A program made the position numbers and the translations under genes. Below the pieces are notes generated by a model, which saw only the letters and a program-made list of their open reading frames with translations, was not told where the DNA came from and made no database searches. Shown piece by piece: positions 15,729 through 26,335 of a stretch of 64,000 nt of DNA. Origin of the DNA: Liquidambar formosana (Eukaryota; Streptophyta; Magnoliopsida; Saxifragales; Altingiaceae); NCBI GenBank assembly GCA_039720395.1, contig CM077828.1, forward strand, positions 24,470,717 to 24,534,716. Reading direction: 5' to 3'. Each line of letters starts with the position of its first letter. Within the stretch, counting starts at the first letter, position 1.

Positions 15729-16406
15729 GATGCCAACAGTGAAGAAGCTTTGATTTTGGTTTTAGTGCACTTAAGAAATATTCACTTTTAAGAGATTACG
15801 GATTATGCACAATATCATTGCGAGCTATTTTGTCTTTAAATTTTAATGAGCATTTTTCTTTGGTTGGTTTTGGGTTCCCATTTTAATAGATTCTATGCCT
15901 GGGGTTTTGCTTTTCCTATAGTCATTTTGAGAGAACATTTATGATGTATGACATTATCATCGTTTACAATCTTTACCAGTTTAGAATATTGTGGTGTTTT
16001 TTTTTTTTTTTTTTTTTTTAACCTCTAGTAAAGAATTTTTTATGATGATAGCTTTCTTTTGCTTTCTTCGGCAAGCATGCATTTTAAACGGGCGAATGTG
16101 AAACCTTTGTCAGGGTGGCGAATGGATTGGCCCTGAGACGCATTTTACCAGTTTTAGATACTGGAGTATTAAATTATTTTCTGTCTTCATGCACAGAAAG
16201 AAGATTGTATTCCATTTACATAAAATTGCATCTTTATTATTCTCAGGCATGAAAAAGCCCCCTAGGCAGCAGCTTGCTATACTTGTTAATATATTGGTGA
16301 CAGATCTCACTCCATCAATTTGATTGGTGAAAATTTGATAATGGACCAACGATGTATCTGTTGCTACTTATGTTTCAGAGGATTTTCTGTATTTCCATAT
16401 TAATGC
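15729..16406 (+). other. 3' flank of RPL34
   Basis: This contains the eL34 3' UTR (to about 15960) and then a non-coding spacer with a T-run of about 24 near 15996-16019. No gene is seen. Confidence 0.5.
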
Positions 16407-16752
16407 CAAAGTTCTTGCAGAACCTTTTTAGTGATTTGTAGGGTCATCCAAGCCTATTTTTAGTGGAAAAGCATAAGTTGTGAAGAAGACAGATTCAGAA
16501 GGCAAAAGAAAAGCATGCATCAAAGATGAGTAAGATGAGACGGTCATAAGCTGTTTTTTTTCATCTGCTTGATAAAAACTTCAGACTTTGAGAGATGATG
16601 GTTTCTGCACAATATTATTATGAGGTGTTTGTCAAATGAGCATTTTTCTTCTGTTGGTTTTTGGGTTCTCATTTAACAAATGCCATGCCTACAATTTGCT
16701 TTTCCTACTATCATTTCTAGCAGAACCTGATGTGATGCTTGGCATTTTGTTT
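16407..16752 (+). pseudogene. Duplicated 3' end of RPL34 (exon 4 plus 3' UTR), decayed
   Basis: This stretch matches 15563-15958 of the functional gene at a constant offset: intron-3 end, exon 4 and 3' UTR. Shared blocks include 'agattcagaaggcaaaagaa', 'aatgagcatttttctt' and 'tttgcttttccta'. The exon-4 copy has a stop in place of the Val of 'FLVEE' (TTT TAG TGG) plus small indels, and no exons 1-3 are present. It is a partial tandem duplication that no longer codes. Confidence 0.85.
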
Positions 16753-16967
16753 TTGTTTTTAATTGTAGTCTTCTCAATATTAGGGTACTATGTTAGTTTG
16801 CTTTTTCTGATAACGAACTTGCATTAAGTTGGCTTTTGTGTTGTTTTCACCATTCTTGTCATCAAGCATTCTCGACTGTCAGGTGAATGTTCTGCTTTTC
16901 TTTTGTCCTTGACGGGTTAGGAATGCAAGCAGTGTCATTCTTGAATTCCATACTAGAAGCTACTTTT

Positions 16968-17472
16968 ATTTATTAAATGGAGGTGGCAGTAGGCCTTGTT
17001 ACAAGGAAAATCCAGCTAGCCAAACCGGTAAAACCTCTCCCAGCACGGTGCTCATTTAACTCAAACAAAAAGACCACAGAAAGATTAAAAGTGCTAGGTA
17101 ACAGAGTCCATGTTATTACCCAGTCAAGCTGCATGAGATTGAAGGGCATTCTGTCTAATAAACTGAAGAAGTGCCACCAGCTTGTCATGAGGAGACGCCT
17201 CTTTCATTGCAGGGGAGAATATCAGTGGATACTTATCTGGGTCTATAATTTTTGCGCCAAGGACTTCTTCCTGAACTTTGTAGGGGCCAAATAGTGAACA
17301 CATAACAATGTCTAGAAATCCCACATTCTCAGCTGTCGATGCAAGGAGTGCCACTTGGAAAGAAATCCTTCATTCCTTCTTCAAGCACCTTCAGTTTCTC
17401 AAACACTTCCTTGATAGCCTTCTCTTGTGCTTCCCCGTGGCATCTGACCACGGAGATTATGGTCTCAAACAA
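16968..17472 (-). pseudogene. Tau-class GST pseudogene (exon 2 only)
   Basis: The second exon of a tau GST lies at 17124-17472, with its 3' UTR at 16968-17123. The reading '[15 protein letters not shown]' then 'NVGFLDIVMCSLFGPYKVQE' aligns with the two intact neighbours. A surplus T after 'PCIDS' (near 17334) shifts the frame, and about 12 residues corresponding to '[11 protein letters not shown]' are missing after 'YPLIF'. No exon 1 encoding the glutathione-binding thioredoxin fold is found between 17473 and 18187. The 3' UTR shares 'ttattaaatggaggtggcag' with the downstream copies, so it arose by tandem duplication. Confidence 0.88.
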
Positions 17473-18187
17473 CTGCACTTAGGAATTCACGAGTCTTCAT
17501 CATCTTGGAAACTAGCTTTTCTGGAGAAGGGGGAATTTTTTTTTTTAGTACTAATGTTGGTCCTTTATGGCCGTTGTGATTACAGTATTTACTACGAATC
17601 CCATTCCATAAAATCTGAAATCAATGGTAGGGCTAGGTTCTACTGTTTGTGCTAAACAATTTTCTTATTACCTGTGTTCTCCTCCTTTCAACCCATAGAG
17701 GACAATATTATTAGAATGCCAGCTTCTTTAAGAGCCTTGATCAATGATCACACAAAAGATTCTCAATTTGTCTGTGAATGTTACGTTTTCCTTTGATTTA
17801 AAGATAGTTTTAAGAAGCTGTATATTAAAACCATCTTTGAGTTGATTAACGGAGGTTGAATTTGACTCTTCACGAAACTCAAAGGTTCCAGCTTATCCCA
17901 AATTAACATGGATAGTGGCTTTCCTCTTAATCTTGGTGGGTCATTCAGTGGGATTAGAGCCCTAATTGAAAGTGGAAAATTGTTATTTCCTGGGCAAAGA
18001 GTTCCATTTTTCATAGTGAAAACTACATTTATTAAATGGAGGTGGCAGTAGGCTTCATTACAGCAAAATCCAGCAAGCTAGAGGGTAAAACCTCGCCGAA
18101 CTCAAAGCTAATTCAACACAAAATATACAAAAACTAGTACTGGAGATCCACAACACACCAGTCCATGTTATTACTCAATCAGGCTGC
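17473..18187. other. Spacer between GST pseudogene and GST copy B
   Basis: There is no gene. The right-hand 160 bp (about 18027-18187) is the 3' UTR of GST copy B and matches those of the other two copies. Sequence around 17980-18025 ('tatttcctgggcaaagagtt') recurs near 21580, downstream of copy C, so the duplication unit extended beyond the 3' UTR. The place where an exon 1 for the pseudogene would be expected holds nothing GST-like. Confidence 0.6.
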
Positions 18188-19263
18188 CTAAGATTGAAGG
18201 GCCGTCTGCCTAAAAAACTGAAGAAACGCCACCACCTTATCACGAGGAGGAGCTGCATCCTTCACCACAGGGAGCTCAATCAAGGCTGTCAGCCAAGAGA
18301 ACAGCAGTGGATACTTTTCTGGGTCTATGAGTTTTAGGCCAAGGACTTCTTCCTCAGCTTTGTGGCCGCCAAAGAAAGCACACATTACAATGTCCAGAAG
18401 TCCCACATTTTGGTTACCGATGCAAGGAGTGCCATTTGGAAAGAAATCCAACATTCCTTCTTCAAGCAACTTCAATTTCTCAAACACTTCCTTGATGGCC
18501 TTATCTTGTGCTTCCCCATCGCATTTCAGTACCGGGATCATGGTCTCAAACACCTGCACTCAGGAATTGATAAGCTTTAGTCTCATTACATATACATATA
18601 CATATAAATGAAGATATCTCCTGATGCAAGCTCATGTTCCATGCCTAATGTCACAGGTCGAGTCTTTAACCCAAAACTCCAAAAGGCTAGACAATTAGGT
18701 GAAGGATCCGAGTGGGTCAAAGGATCCATGACACTAAGCAGTGAACTTAACAGTGCTTCTATGGTCCGAGCAAAAAAAATTGGGGTATTGTACCCACAAG
18801 TGGGAATTGATTTTTTTTTTTTTTTCTCTTTTTTGGGTACCATAGAATTTCCATCTCCCTGAAGTAAAGCAAAAGGGTAAGACATAGCATTACTCATTAC
18901 AGAATGGGGGTAGGCATGAATACACAAGCTACCATTTTATCTAACCTGTTGGAGAAAGCCGGCCCAGAATCGAACTTTGGCTCTTTTGTAGGGATCCTCT
19001 GGCAGAAGTTGAGGGCCATTCTTCCAAGTTTCATCGATATATTCCATGATGACAAGTGATTCGGCAATGGGTCTTCCATTGTGAACAAGCACAGGAATCT
19101 TCTTGTCGACAGGATTGTACTGGAGGAGCAACTGACTTTTGTTCTGCAAATCTTCCTCAACAAACTCATAGGGTATGCCCTTGACTTTGAGGGCCAGTTC
19201 AACCCTCTTAGAGTAAGGGCTAGTCCAGTGTCCATGTAGCTTCACTTTGTTTTCTTCTCCCAT
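18188..19263 (-). CDS. Tau-class glutathione S-transferase, copy B
   Basis: Two exons, 18946-19263 and 18188-18553, with one GT-AG intron at the position usual for tau GSTs; 227 aa. The N-terminal thioredoxin fold has the catalytic serine in 'WTSPYSKR' (Ser15), the cis-Pro loop '[10 protein letters not shown]' and the glutathione-binding '[11 protein letters not shown]' (Glu68-Ser69). The C-terminal helical domain is complete, from 'VFETMIPVL' to '[12 protein letters not shown]'. The enzyme conjugates glutathione to electrophiles in the cytosol in xenobiotic and stress responses. The final codons read QS-stop where copies A and C continue with three more residues ending AA; a TAG has replaced the next codon. 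Context suggests a GSTU10-like gene; this rests on memory. Confidence 0.93.
18755..18856. repeat. Small fold-back element in GST copy B intron
   Basis: The ends are inverted: 'cttctatggtcc' with A-runs on the left and 'gggtaccatagaa' preceded by T-runs on the right. About 100 bp lie inside the single intron of copy B. A similar left end ('gcttctatgatactaccc') recurs at about 19497 upstream of the same gene. It is possibly a tiny MITE; no duplicated target is recognised. Confidence 0.4.
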
Positions 19264-21977
19264 CTCTCACAGTTTTTGCTATAAACTTGAGTTCGTGCAC
19301 GTTGAAGCTTTTGTATGGAGTACACACCATCTCCTCTTAGCTTGCACGCCAAGTCAATGTGCCCAACCAAGAAAGAATAAAATATAAATTAATTCTTCCA
19401 CTATAAAAGTCAAAGCACAAACGAGATGAGATCGTTATGACCACGTGATGGATTGATCTCTTGCTAAACAAGGAAGCCATGGTCAATCAAAGGGTGCTTC
19501 TATGATACTACCCAAAAAAAACAAAAAAAAAAATTGGTGTACCATACCCAAAAATGGTAATCAATCACATTGTCTGATACGTTTACATTTTCTAGTAACT
19601 ATGATAATCGGTTAAAAATTAAAATTGAGCTACAGAATCTAATCAAAACTCGAATTTGATACTTGGAATAGTCATAACGCGAGCTTAGAAGGTAATTCTT
19701 CTTCTCCTCCTTCTTCTCCTTCCCTCATTTTTCTCTCAAACTTTCCTCTGCCCCTTTTCTCACTTTCCCAGTAGAACTCCATTCTCCAGAGATTCCACTC
19801 CTATTGGCTTGGGAAGTATTAGAGAAATCTTTTACTAGATTGACACCTATTTTTTGTCATGAAAAAAATGGTTAAATTGCATTTTTTTTGAAATTATACC
19901 ACCTATATTACCCATTACGTACCAGCCTTAATGTGGTGTTGCCACCACATCCCTTCATCCATTAAAATATCATTTTTACAAAATCTTTCTCAATTACACC
20001 TAATTAATAGAAATTACTCTAATCTAAATCTTAAATTTATAAAAGAATTTCCTTTTTGTTATACCAAACACACCATTACTTACTCTACTATGTTTATTCA
20101 TAATATTACTAAAGAACTTAGTCCATAGTTAGTTAAATTAATCCACATTTACATGTAGTCAATGACTCTCGTGTCTAACGGCATGTTCCATCCCAATAGG
20201 AGTGTAGAGTTTGTAGAAGTGTTGGTTTCGACTCCACATGAGTGGGTGTAAGTGTTCTCCTATCATTTGGCCAAAAATAAAATTAAAAAAAAATCCACAT
20301 TTACCTTTAATTAATCTCTATTAAAAGGTCATTAATGATGTCATCATTACACATAAGTTGTTCTCTCCTGATTAATTAAAAATCTGTTTGCATCTTAAAG
20401 TTCACCTTTTTAAAATATATTATTATTATTATTATTATTATTATTATGGAAAAAGACCTCACCAGCCGCCCCATCTAGGAGCAACCCTAGATGCGACCAG
20501 TGCTCAACCACCCTTTTTATTTGTTTATTTTTCCCTTTTAAGACTTTACACAATTTAGTAAGTTTACCATGTTGCTGAGGGAGTGAGTGTTGGATGTAAT
20601 TGTGACACAGTCATGTAGTGTAATGGACCAATAAAAATAAAATAAAATAGAATTATGAGATCAAAAAGTAATATGATAATTTCATTTTACTCTATTTTTA
20701 TTGATTCGGTTTGTAATACCACATCAGTCAACATCTTACCCCCTCCAAAACCAAAAAAAAGGTTGACTAAGCACTTTTTTTCAATTTATCTTTTTGAAAG
20801 ACTCTCATTTTTTTCCCAAATTTCCACTGTCATCAATGGTGTTTTTTTTTTTTTTAATTAATAAAAAAAAATTTATTAGAACGGTTCAAATTCTCATGAG
20901 GCTATACAAGTGCAATACTGCAATAGGGTGCACCTAGGCAATCTGCTCTTGGGCAGGGCTTTTTGTAAGATCCAAGAGAGCCTTATCGACCTCCTTAGTC
21001 TAGTATAACTTGCATACAATGCAAGTGCAAGGGCGGTCCTAGCTTCTACTTTATTTTCTATTAGGCTATGTTTGGCATACCAGATAGGTCAGATAGGATA
21101 AACATATCATTTTCATGTGCTTGGTGTTATTTTCAAATAAAGGATATTATCTATAGAATAATTATATCCTCCATATGTGAAATATATAAACCCACCAAGA
21201 GAGGTGGTATATTTTTATCTTAAGATACTATCCCATTTAAAATAAAAAAGGTGATAAAAATAAAAATAAAAAATATCTAAGGGACCATCTTTCTCATTTC
21301 AAACAAAACAACTAAAGACTTTTTCTTCATTTAAAATTTTTATCTTATCCAACATTTTAATCCGGGGTACCAAACATAGCCTTAGGGTTCAAGTTCATAT
21401 TGTGTCCTTAACTTTGGATCACCAGCATAGCAATGCTAAGGGCGCACCTAGATTCTGTTCTAAGGCATAATATCCAGACCGAATATTTTCCACTAGGATC
21501 CAAGTGGATCTTGTGTCCTTAACCTACAAATCATAAATTATGACGTCATACATAAGAATGTCTAAAATACTATTTCCTTGGCAAAATGTTCCTTTTTCAT
21601 ATTGAAAAACAAGGGGAAATTACCAATGCAGTTGCCTTATTAGGAGTAATTCCAAGAAGGATGCTTTGACTATCAACTTGTTTTTGTTTGTAATCGTTTA
21701 TAGTAAAGTCAGTAGTCAGTTTGTCATAAGTCAATAGTCAGAGGAATTACTGCAAAAGAGTGGAATGCATTGGTAATTTCCCCTTGAAACAACATTTATT
21801 AAATAGAGGTGGCAGTAGGCCAGCTTCTTGCAAGCAAAATCCATGCCAGCAAGCTGAAGCGTAAAACCTCACCCAGCACGAAACTTATTCAAACACAAAG
21901 CAAGATGATTTCAGAGGATATATGAAAACTAGCACCAGAGATCGATGGACAAAAACACCAGTCCATGTATTACTCAA
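19264..21977. other. Spacer between GST copies B and C
   Basis: It begins with the promoter of copy B: a 'tgaccacgtgatgg' G-box-containing motif near 19439 also appears, slightly altered, upstream of copy C. No gene is supported. Contents: A-rich and T-rich tracts, an (ATT)n microsatellite at about 20419-20446, a Tourist-like MITE at 21064-21381, and the 3' UTR of copy C from about 21793. The sequence 20870-21060 has no recognisable content. Confidence 0.5.
21064..21381. mobile_element. Tourist-like (PIF/Harbinger) MITE
   Basis: A 318-bp AT-rich element has inverted termini GGCTATGTTTGG and CCAAACATAGCC. It is flanked by the 3-bp duplication TTA (21061-21063 and 21382-21384). It has no coding capacity. 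The TIR type and target duplication are diagnostic of Tourist MITEs. Confidence 0.85.
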
Positions 21978-22777
21978 TCAGGCTGCCTGAGCTTGAAGGC
22001 CCCTCTGCCTAAAAACCTGAAGAAACCCCACTATCTTGTCATGAGGAGGAGTTGCCTCTTTCGACCCAGCGAGCTCACTCAAGGCTGTCACCCAAGAGAA
22101 TACCAGTGGATACTTCTTTGGGTCTATGAATTTCACACCAAGGACTTCTTCCTGAGCTTTGTGGTGGCCAAACGAAGCCCACAATACAATGTCCACAAAT
22201 CCCACATTCTCGCTGTCGACGCAAGGAGTGCCACTTGGAAATAATTCCTTCACCCCTAATTCTTCAAGCAACTTCAATTTCTCAAACACTTCCTTGATGG
22301 CCTTCTCTTGAGCTTCCCCATCGCGTCGGAATGCAGTGAGCCAGCTCTCAAACAACTGCATTCAAGAATTTATGAGCATTAGTCGTAGTATTATATATCG
22401 AGAACTTGCTTCTCAAGAATGGGGTAAGCATGAATACACAAGCTACCATTTTCTCTCACCTGTTGGAGAAAGCCGGCCCAGAAGCGAACTTTGGCTCTTT
22501 TGTAGGGATCCTGCGGCAGAAGTTGAGGACCATTCTTCCAAGTTTCATCGATATATTCGATAATGACAGACGACTCACAAATGGGTTTTCCATTGTGAAC
22601 AAGCACAGGAACCATCTTGTGGACAGGGTTGTACTGGAGGAGCAACCGGCTTTTGTTCTTCGTATCTTCTTCAATATTCTCATAAGGAATGCCTTTAACT
22701 TTGAGGGCTAGTTCAACCCTCCTAGTGTAAGGACTAGCCCACAATGAATGTAGCTTCACTTTGTTTTCTTCTCCCAT
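21978..22777 (-). CDS. Tau-class glutathione S-transferase, copy C
   Basis: Two exons, 22460-22777 and 21978-22355, GT-AG intron; 231 aa. The start is the ATG at 22777, giving 'MGEENKVKL' as in copy B; the in-frame codon three positions upstream is TTG. The catalytic serine is in 'WASPYTRR' (Ser15), the glutathione-binding segment is '[12 protein letters not shown]', and the cis-Pro loop is '[11 protein letters not shown]'. The C-terminal domain runs to '[13 protein letters not shown]'. Exon 1 is nearly identical to that of copy B, and the two are head-to-tail on the same strand. A TATA-like TATATAAA lies about 95 bp upstream of the start on this strand. The upstream region is triplicated. 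Confidence 0.94.
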
Positions 22778-22824
22778 CTCTCTCAATATTTGCTATTAAC
22801 CTTCCTTTTTTTTTTTTGTTCTTT

Positions 22825-23525
22825 TGGTTTGCTATTTGCTATGAGATTGGGTTCATGTTTGTATGACCTTTATATAGAGTACGGAGTACCAACTAGATCC
22901 TCCAAACTTGTTTGAATTACAAACTAGCTGAGCTCACTGACCACGTAATGGAGCAAGATTTTTTTGTGGGTCAAGGAAACGTGGTCATGTTTTTATGAGT
23001 GTTTGCATTATTAAAGTCAGGCTTTAGAAAGTTGGTTTGCTATTTGCTTTGAGCTTGGGTTCATGTTTGTATAACCTTTATATAGAGTACCAACTAGATC
23101 CTCCAAACTCGTTTGTGAAGAATTTTTCGCCAACCCAGAAGAAAATCTTATGAATTATTTTATTATAAAAGTTTAAATTACAAACTAGCTGAGCTCACTG
23201 ACCACGTAGTGGAGCAAGATATTTTTGTGGGTCAAGGAAGCGTGGTCATGGATTTACGAGTGTTTGCAGTGTTAAAATCAGGCTTCTTTAGAAGGTTGGC
23301 TTGCTATTTGCTATGAGCTACCATCTAGATATATCCTCCAAAGTTGTTTGTCAAGATTTTTCACCGACCCAGAAGAAAATCTTATGAATTATTTTATTAT
23401 AAAAGTTTAAATTACAAACTAGCTGAGCTCACTGACCAGGTAGTGGAGCAAGATTTTTTTGTGGGTCGTGGTCATGTATTTGTGAGTGTTTGCATTATTA
23501 AAATCAGGCTTCTTTAGAAAGTTAG
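22825..23525 (-). repeat. Triplicated GST copy C promoter segment
   Basis: Three head-to-tail units are at about 22825-23032, 23033-23296 and 23297-23525. Each contains 'ttgctatttgct', a 'tagatcctcc'-like segment, 'aaactagctgagctcactga', 'tggagcaagat', 'gtgggtc' and 'aggcttctttagaa' or close variants. The units include TGACCACGT motifs, and two contain a W-box core (TTGAC on the minus strand). Units 2 and 3 share an extra 'gaagaaaatcttatgaatta' block absent from unit 1. This is the immediate upstream region of GST copy C, so it multiplies potential regulatory sites. Confidence 0.85.
22867..22880 (-). promoter_or_regulatory. TATA box of GST copy C
   Basis: On the minus strand this reads CTCTATATAAAGG, a good plant TATA box about 95 bp upstream of the copy C start codon. 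A second copy of the same box is in the next upstream repeat near 23076-23090; the third repeat has lost it. Confidence 0.6.
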
Positions 23526-23744
23526 TTGTCTTCTGGAAATGTCATATGAGTCTTTGTGGTGAACATGAGATTTGAGATTTGAGATTTGTTCATGCTGTTT
23601 TTGATGGCATTTAAATGATACTATAACTAATTGATTCTCCTACCACGGGTAAATTATTTGGGCATTTAAAAGTTTTGAGAAATGACCTTATTTTGTTTGA
23701 GTCCAACTAATTTGAGTCCAACTAATATGATGGTTTGTCATTGA

Positions 23745-23908
23745 GTACTTTTTTAATAATGGAATTTAAATATGCTAATTAGTATATGATATATGGGCCA
23801 AGCGTGTTAACAAAACATGTCTATTTGTACTTTTTTAATAATGGAATTTAAATATGCTAATTAGTATATGATATATGGGCCAAGCGTGTTAACAAAACAT
23901 GTCTATTT
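23745..23908. repeat. Perfect 82-bp tandem duplication
   Basis: The 82-bp unit starting 'gtacttttttaataatgg' occurs at 23745-23826 and again at 23827-23908 without a difference that I can see. Perfect identity suggests a very recent event or an assembly artefact. There is no coding content. Confidence 0.9.
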
Positions 23909-24157
23909 GTATTATTTTTACTACTAACGGATCATGAAATTATATTTTAAAAAATACTAATATAACAAGGTATCATTTTCAAACCATACTTTTTATATAC
24001 TAGGCCAATGAATGATTTATTTTTTTATTTTTTTTTTATTTTTTTTTTTTGTGGATACGATGGTAGGAGTTTGAATATCTAACCTATTCTACTTTTACCC
24101 TTAACCCAACCCTCTCTAACCACCAGGTTAGTTTTAGTGGGTTCGAATCCTCTCTAA

Positions 24158-24465
24158 TCCCATTCCCACCAGTTCTATCCAATCGATGGCTCTTAATGCT
24201 CCTCTTCATTATAAGCTAATCCAAGGGCATACAATGAGCCGTCACCCGCCTCTTAAATTGTTCTTTCACTCGTTAACGGTGGTGCAATTCCACCAAAACA
24301 CCCTCTCACGTTCAAAGTTCTATCTAATCCTTCCGAAAACCTAGTGCCCGGTGAAATTGCCCATACAAAATCAACTCCATATCTGTTAAATGCTTAAAAG
24401 CCTGCTCGTGTAAAATCAACCAAAAAGAGCTGTATGACATTCAACTGTCAAATCCACCATGCTGC

Positions 24466-24499
<34 letters not shown>

Positions 24500-25290
24500 T
24501 CTTTTGCTAGGGGAAAAAACAAAAGGATGAAGGAAAGAAGGATGGAAATTCCCCGCCGCCGGCCCCACCCTCACGAAACGTGCAAATAAAGACGTAAATA
24601 TCTTTTATTTTTATTTTCTCCCATTATTCTCCTCCATCCCCAAATCGGGGACATGTACATCCTTTCTGTTTTTCTCTTGGGAAAAAAACGAAAGGATACG
24701 AGGATGAAGGATAAGAAGGATGGAAATTCCCCGCCGGTGGCCCCACCCTAGCCAAACGTGCAAATAAAGACGTAAATATCTTCTATTTTTATTTTCTCCT
24801 ATTATTCTCCTCTACCCCCAAATCGGCAACATGTACATCCTTTCCGTTTTTTCTTAGGAAAAAAAACAAAAAAAAAAATTTTGTCCATGTCCGATTGATT
24901 TTCTTGTTCACACGTGCGTCACATCATGGTTCAGTCTATAATTGATTCCCAGATCTAACTAAAATAACCAAGTTGCCTTCATCACTTGTTGCCGACAATT
25001 GCTCTAACTCAGTTGTTTTTAGATCTGACACAGCTCAGTTAAATAACCAATCTATCTTCATAACTCATCGCTGGCGATTTCAATGGCTAAGGTTTTACCG
25101 AGATTTGACACGGCTGAGTTATTGAAGAGATGGAGAGAGAGCAAGACAAACGTGTTGGTCGTTACTGTTTGCAGAGAAGAGAATTACTTACAAGTAGGTG
25201 ACGTGGCTCATTGTGTGCCCTTGGATTAGCTTAAAATGAAGAGGAGTTTTGAGAGCCGTTAACTGGATAGAACTGGTGGGAGTGGGACCG
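24158..25290. mobile_element. Long-TIR DNA transposon, probably non-autonomous Mutator-like
   Basis: Terminal inverted repeats of about 100 bp: left 24158-24270 ('cattcccaccagttctatcc', 'taatccaagggca') and right about 25190-25290, where the reverse complement reads nearly the same in the same order. Such long TIRs are typical of Mutator-like elements. The interior has no transposase. It carries a tandem duplication of about 170 bp (24510-24860, 'ggatggaaattccccgcc' twice) and a T-run at 24470-24498. I could not identify a clean 9-bp target duplication, so the precise ends are uncertain. Confidence 0.7.
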
Positions 25291-25335
25291 GATCGGTGGC
25301 TTGGCCAATGGAGTTTTTTGTTATACAACACACTT

Positions 25336-25362
25336 GCCTTCTTCTTCTTCTTCTTCTTCTTC
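25336..25362. repeat. (CTT)n microsatellite
   Basis: Eight to nine uninterrupted CTT units just outside the right end of the long-TIR element, followed by a T-run. Confidence 0.9.
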
Positions 25363-25534
25363 TAAACTTTTTTTTTTTTTTTATTAAAAAAAAATGCAAT
25401 ATTATCTTCAAAAAAATTCAGAGGAAAGCTACAAGATACTTAGAAAGTTCTAACCACGTTTGCTGGAAAATATAATATGATTTTATACATTTTTTTTGAC
25501 ATTAGGGAGTTGGGAAAATGAATTTAGAACCAAT

Positions 25535-25540
25535 AAAAAA
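25535..25540 (-). terminator. Pol III terminator of tRNA-Leu
   Basis: Six T on the minus strand begin about 7 nt after the tRNA 3' end, the usual RNA polymerase III stop. Confidence 0.8.
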
Positions 25541-25546
25541 TCTCTT

Positions 25547-25627
25547 TGTCAAGAATGGGATTCGAACCCATGCCCTTTCGGACCAGTACCTGAAACTGGC
25601 GCCTTAGACCAACTCGGCCATCTTGAC
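25547..25627 (-). tRNA. tRNA-Leu (anticodon CAG)
   Basis: On the minus strand the sequence starts GTCAAGATGGCCGAG and ends TCTTGAC plus discriminator A. The acceptor stem pairs 7/7. The anticodon stem CCAGT/ACTGG holds loop TTCAGGT, so the anticodon is CAG (leucine). The variable arm is long, as in class II tRNAs. The T-arm contains GGTTCGAATCC (internal B box) and the D-arm TGGCCGAGTTGG (A box). There is no intron. It decodes CUG codons in cytosolic translation. Confidence 0.97.
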
Positions 25628-25642
25628 ATCTTTGTTTATCGA

Positions 25643-26335
25643 TCCTAGTTTAAAGTTTATAAATAAAAGATTCTAGCCATTACCTTTTCGCTAAATTACA
25701 CTCATACCCCCTCTGGTGTATGACAATTACGAATAAACCCCCTTTCTTTTTTGAAATTACACTAACAACCCTTGTCAGTGATGTTGGCTTAACAACATTA
25801 ATAAAAGAAATAAAATGATGCATTTGCCCCTCGTTAAAATACAATGTTTAAGTATGTTTTTTTTTTTTTCTTGATGCATTTGTGTGTATGTATCTTTTAA
25901 TCAAACTTAATGCAAGGGAGTACATCTACATTTTTTTCTAGAAATAAAAAATAAAAATAAAGATAAAAATAAAATGGTTCCATTACTTTATCCTAGTTTA
26001 AAGTTTATAAATAAAAGATTCTAGCCATTACCTTTTTGCTAAATTACACTCATACCCCTCTGGTGTATGACAATTACAAATACACCCCCTCTCTTTTTTG
26101 AAATTACACTAACAACCTTATCAATGATGTTGGCTTAACAACATTAATAAAAGAAATAAAATGATGCATTTGCCCCTCGTTAAAATACAATGTTTAAGTA
26201 TGTTTTTTTTTTCTTGACGCATTTGTGTGTATATATCTTTTAATCAAACTTAATGCAAGGGAGTACATCTACATTTTTTTCTAGAAATAAAAAATAAAAA
26301 TAAAGATAAAAATAAAATGGTTCCATTACTTTAGG
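25643..26335. repeat. 348-bp tandem duplication next to tRNA-Leu
   Basis: 25643-25990 and 25991 to about 26335 are near-identical, both starting 'tcctagtttaaagtttataa' and ending with 'ggttccattacttta'. Each copy contains the left end ('taaattacactcatacccc') of a TIR element whose right end lies at 27354. So the duplication doubled one terminus of that element together with its flank. Confidence 0.88.

Noticed and set aside
20190..20290. tRNA-like block ('gttggtttcgactccac')
   Set aside because: Only a weak B box; no A box at proper spacing and no clover-leaf folding.
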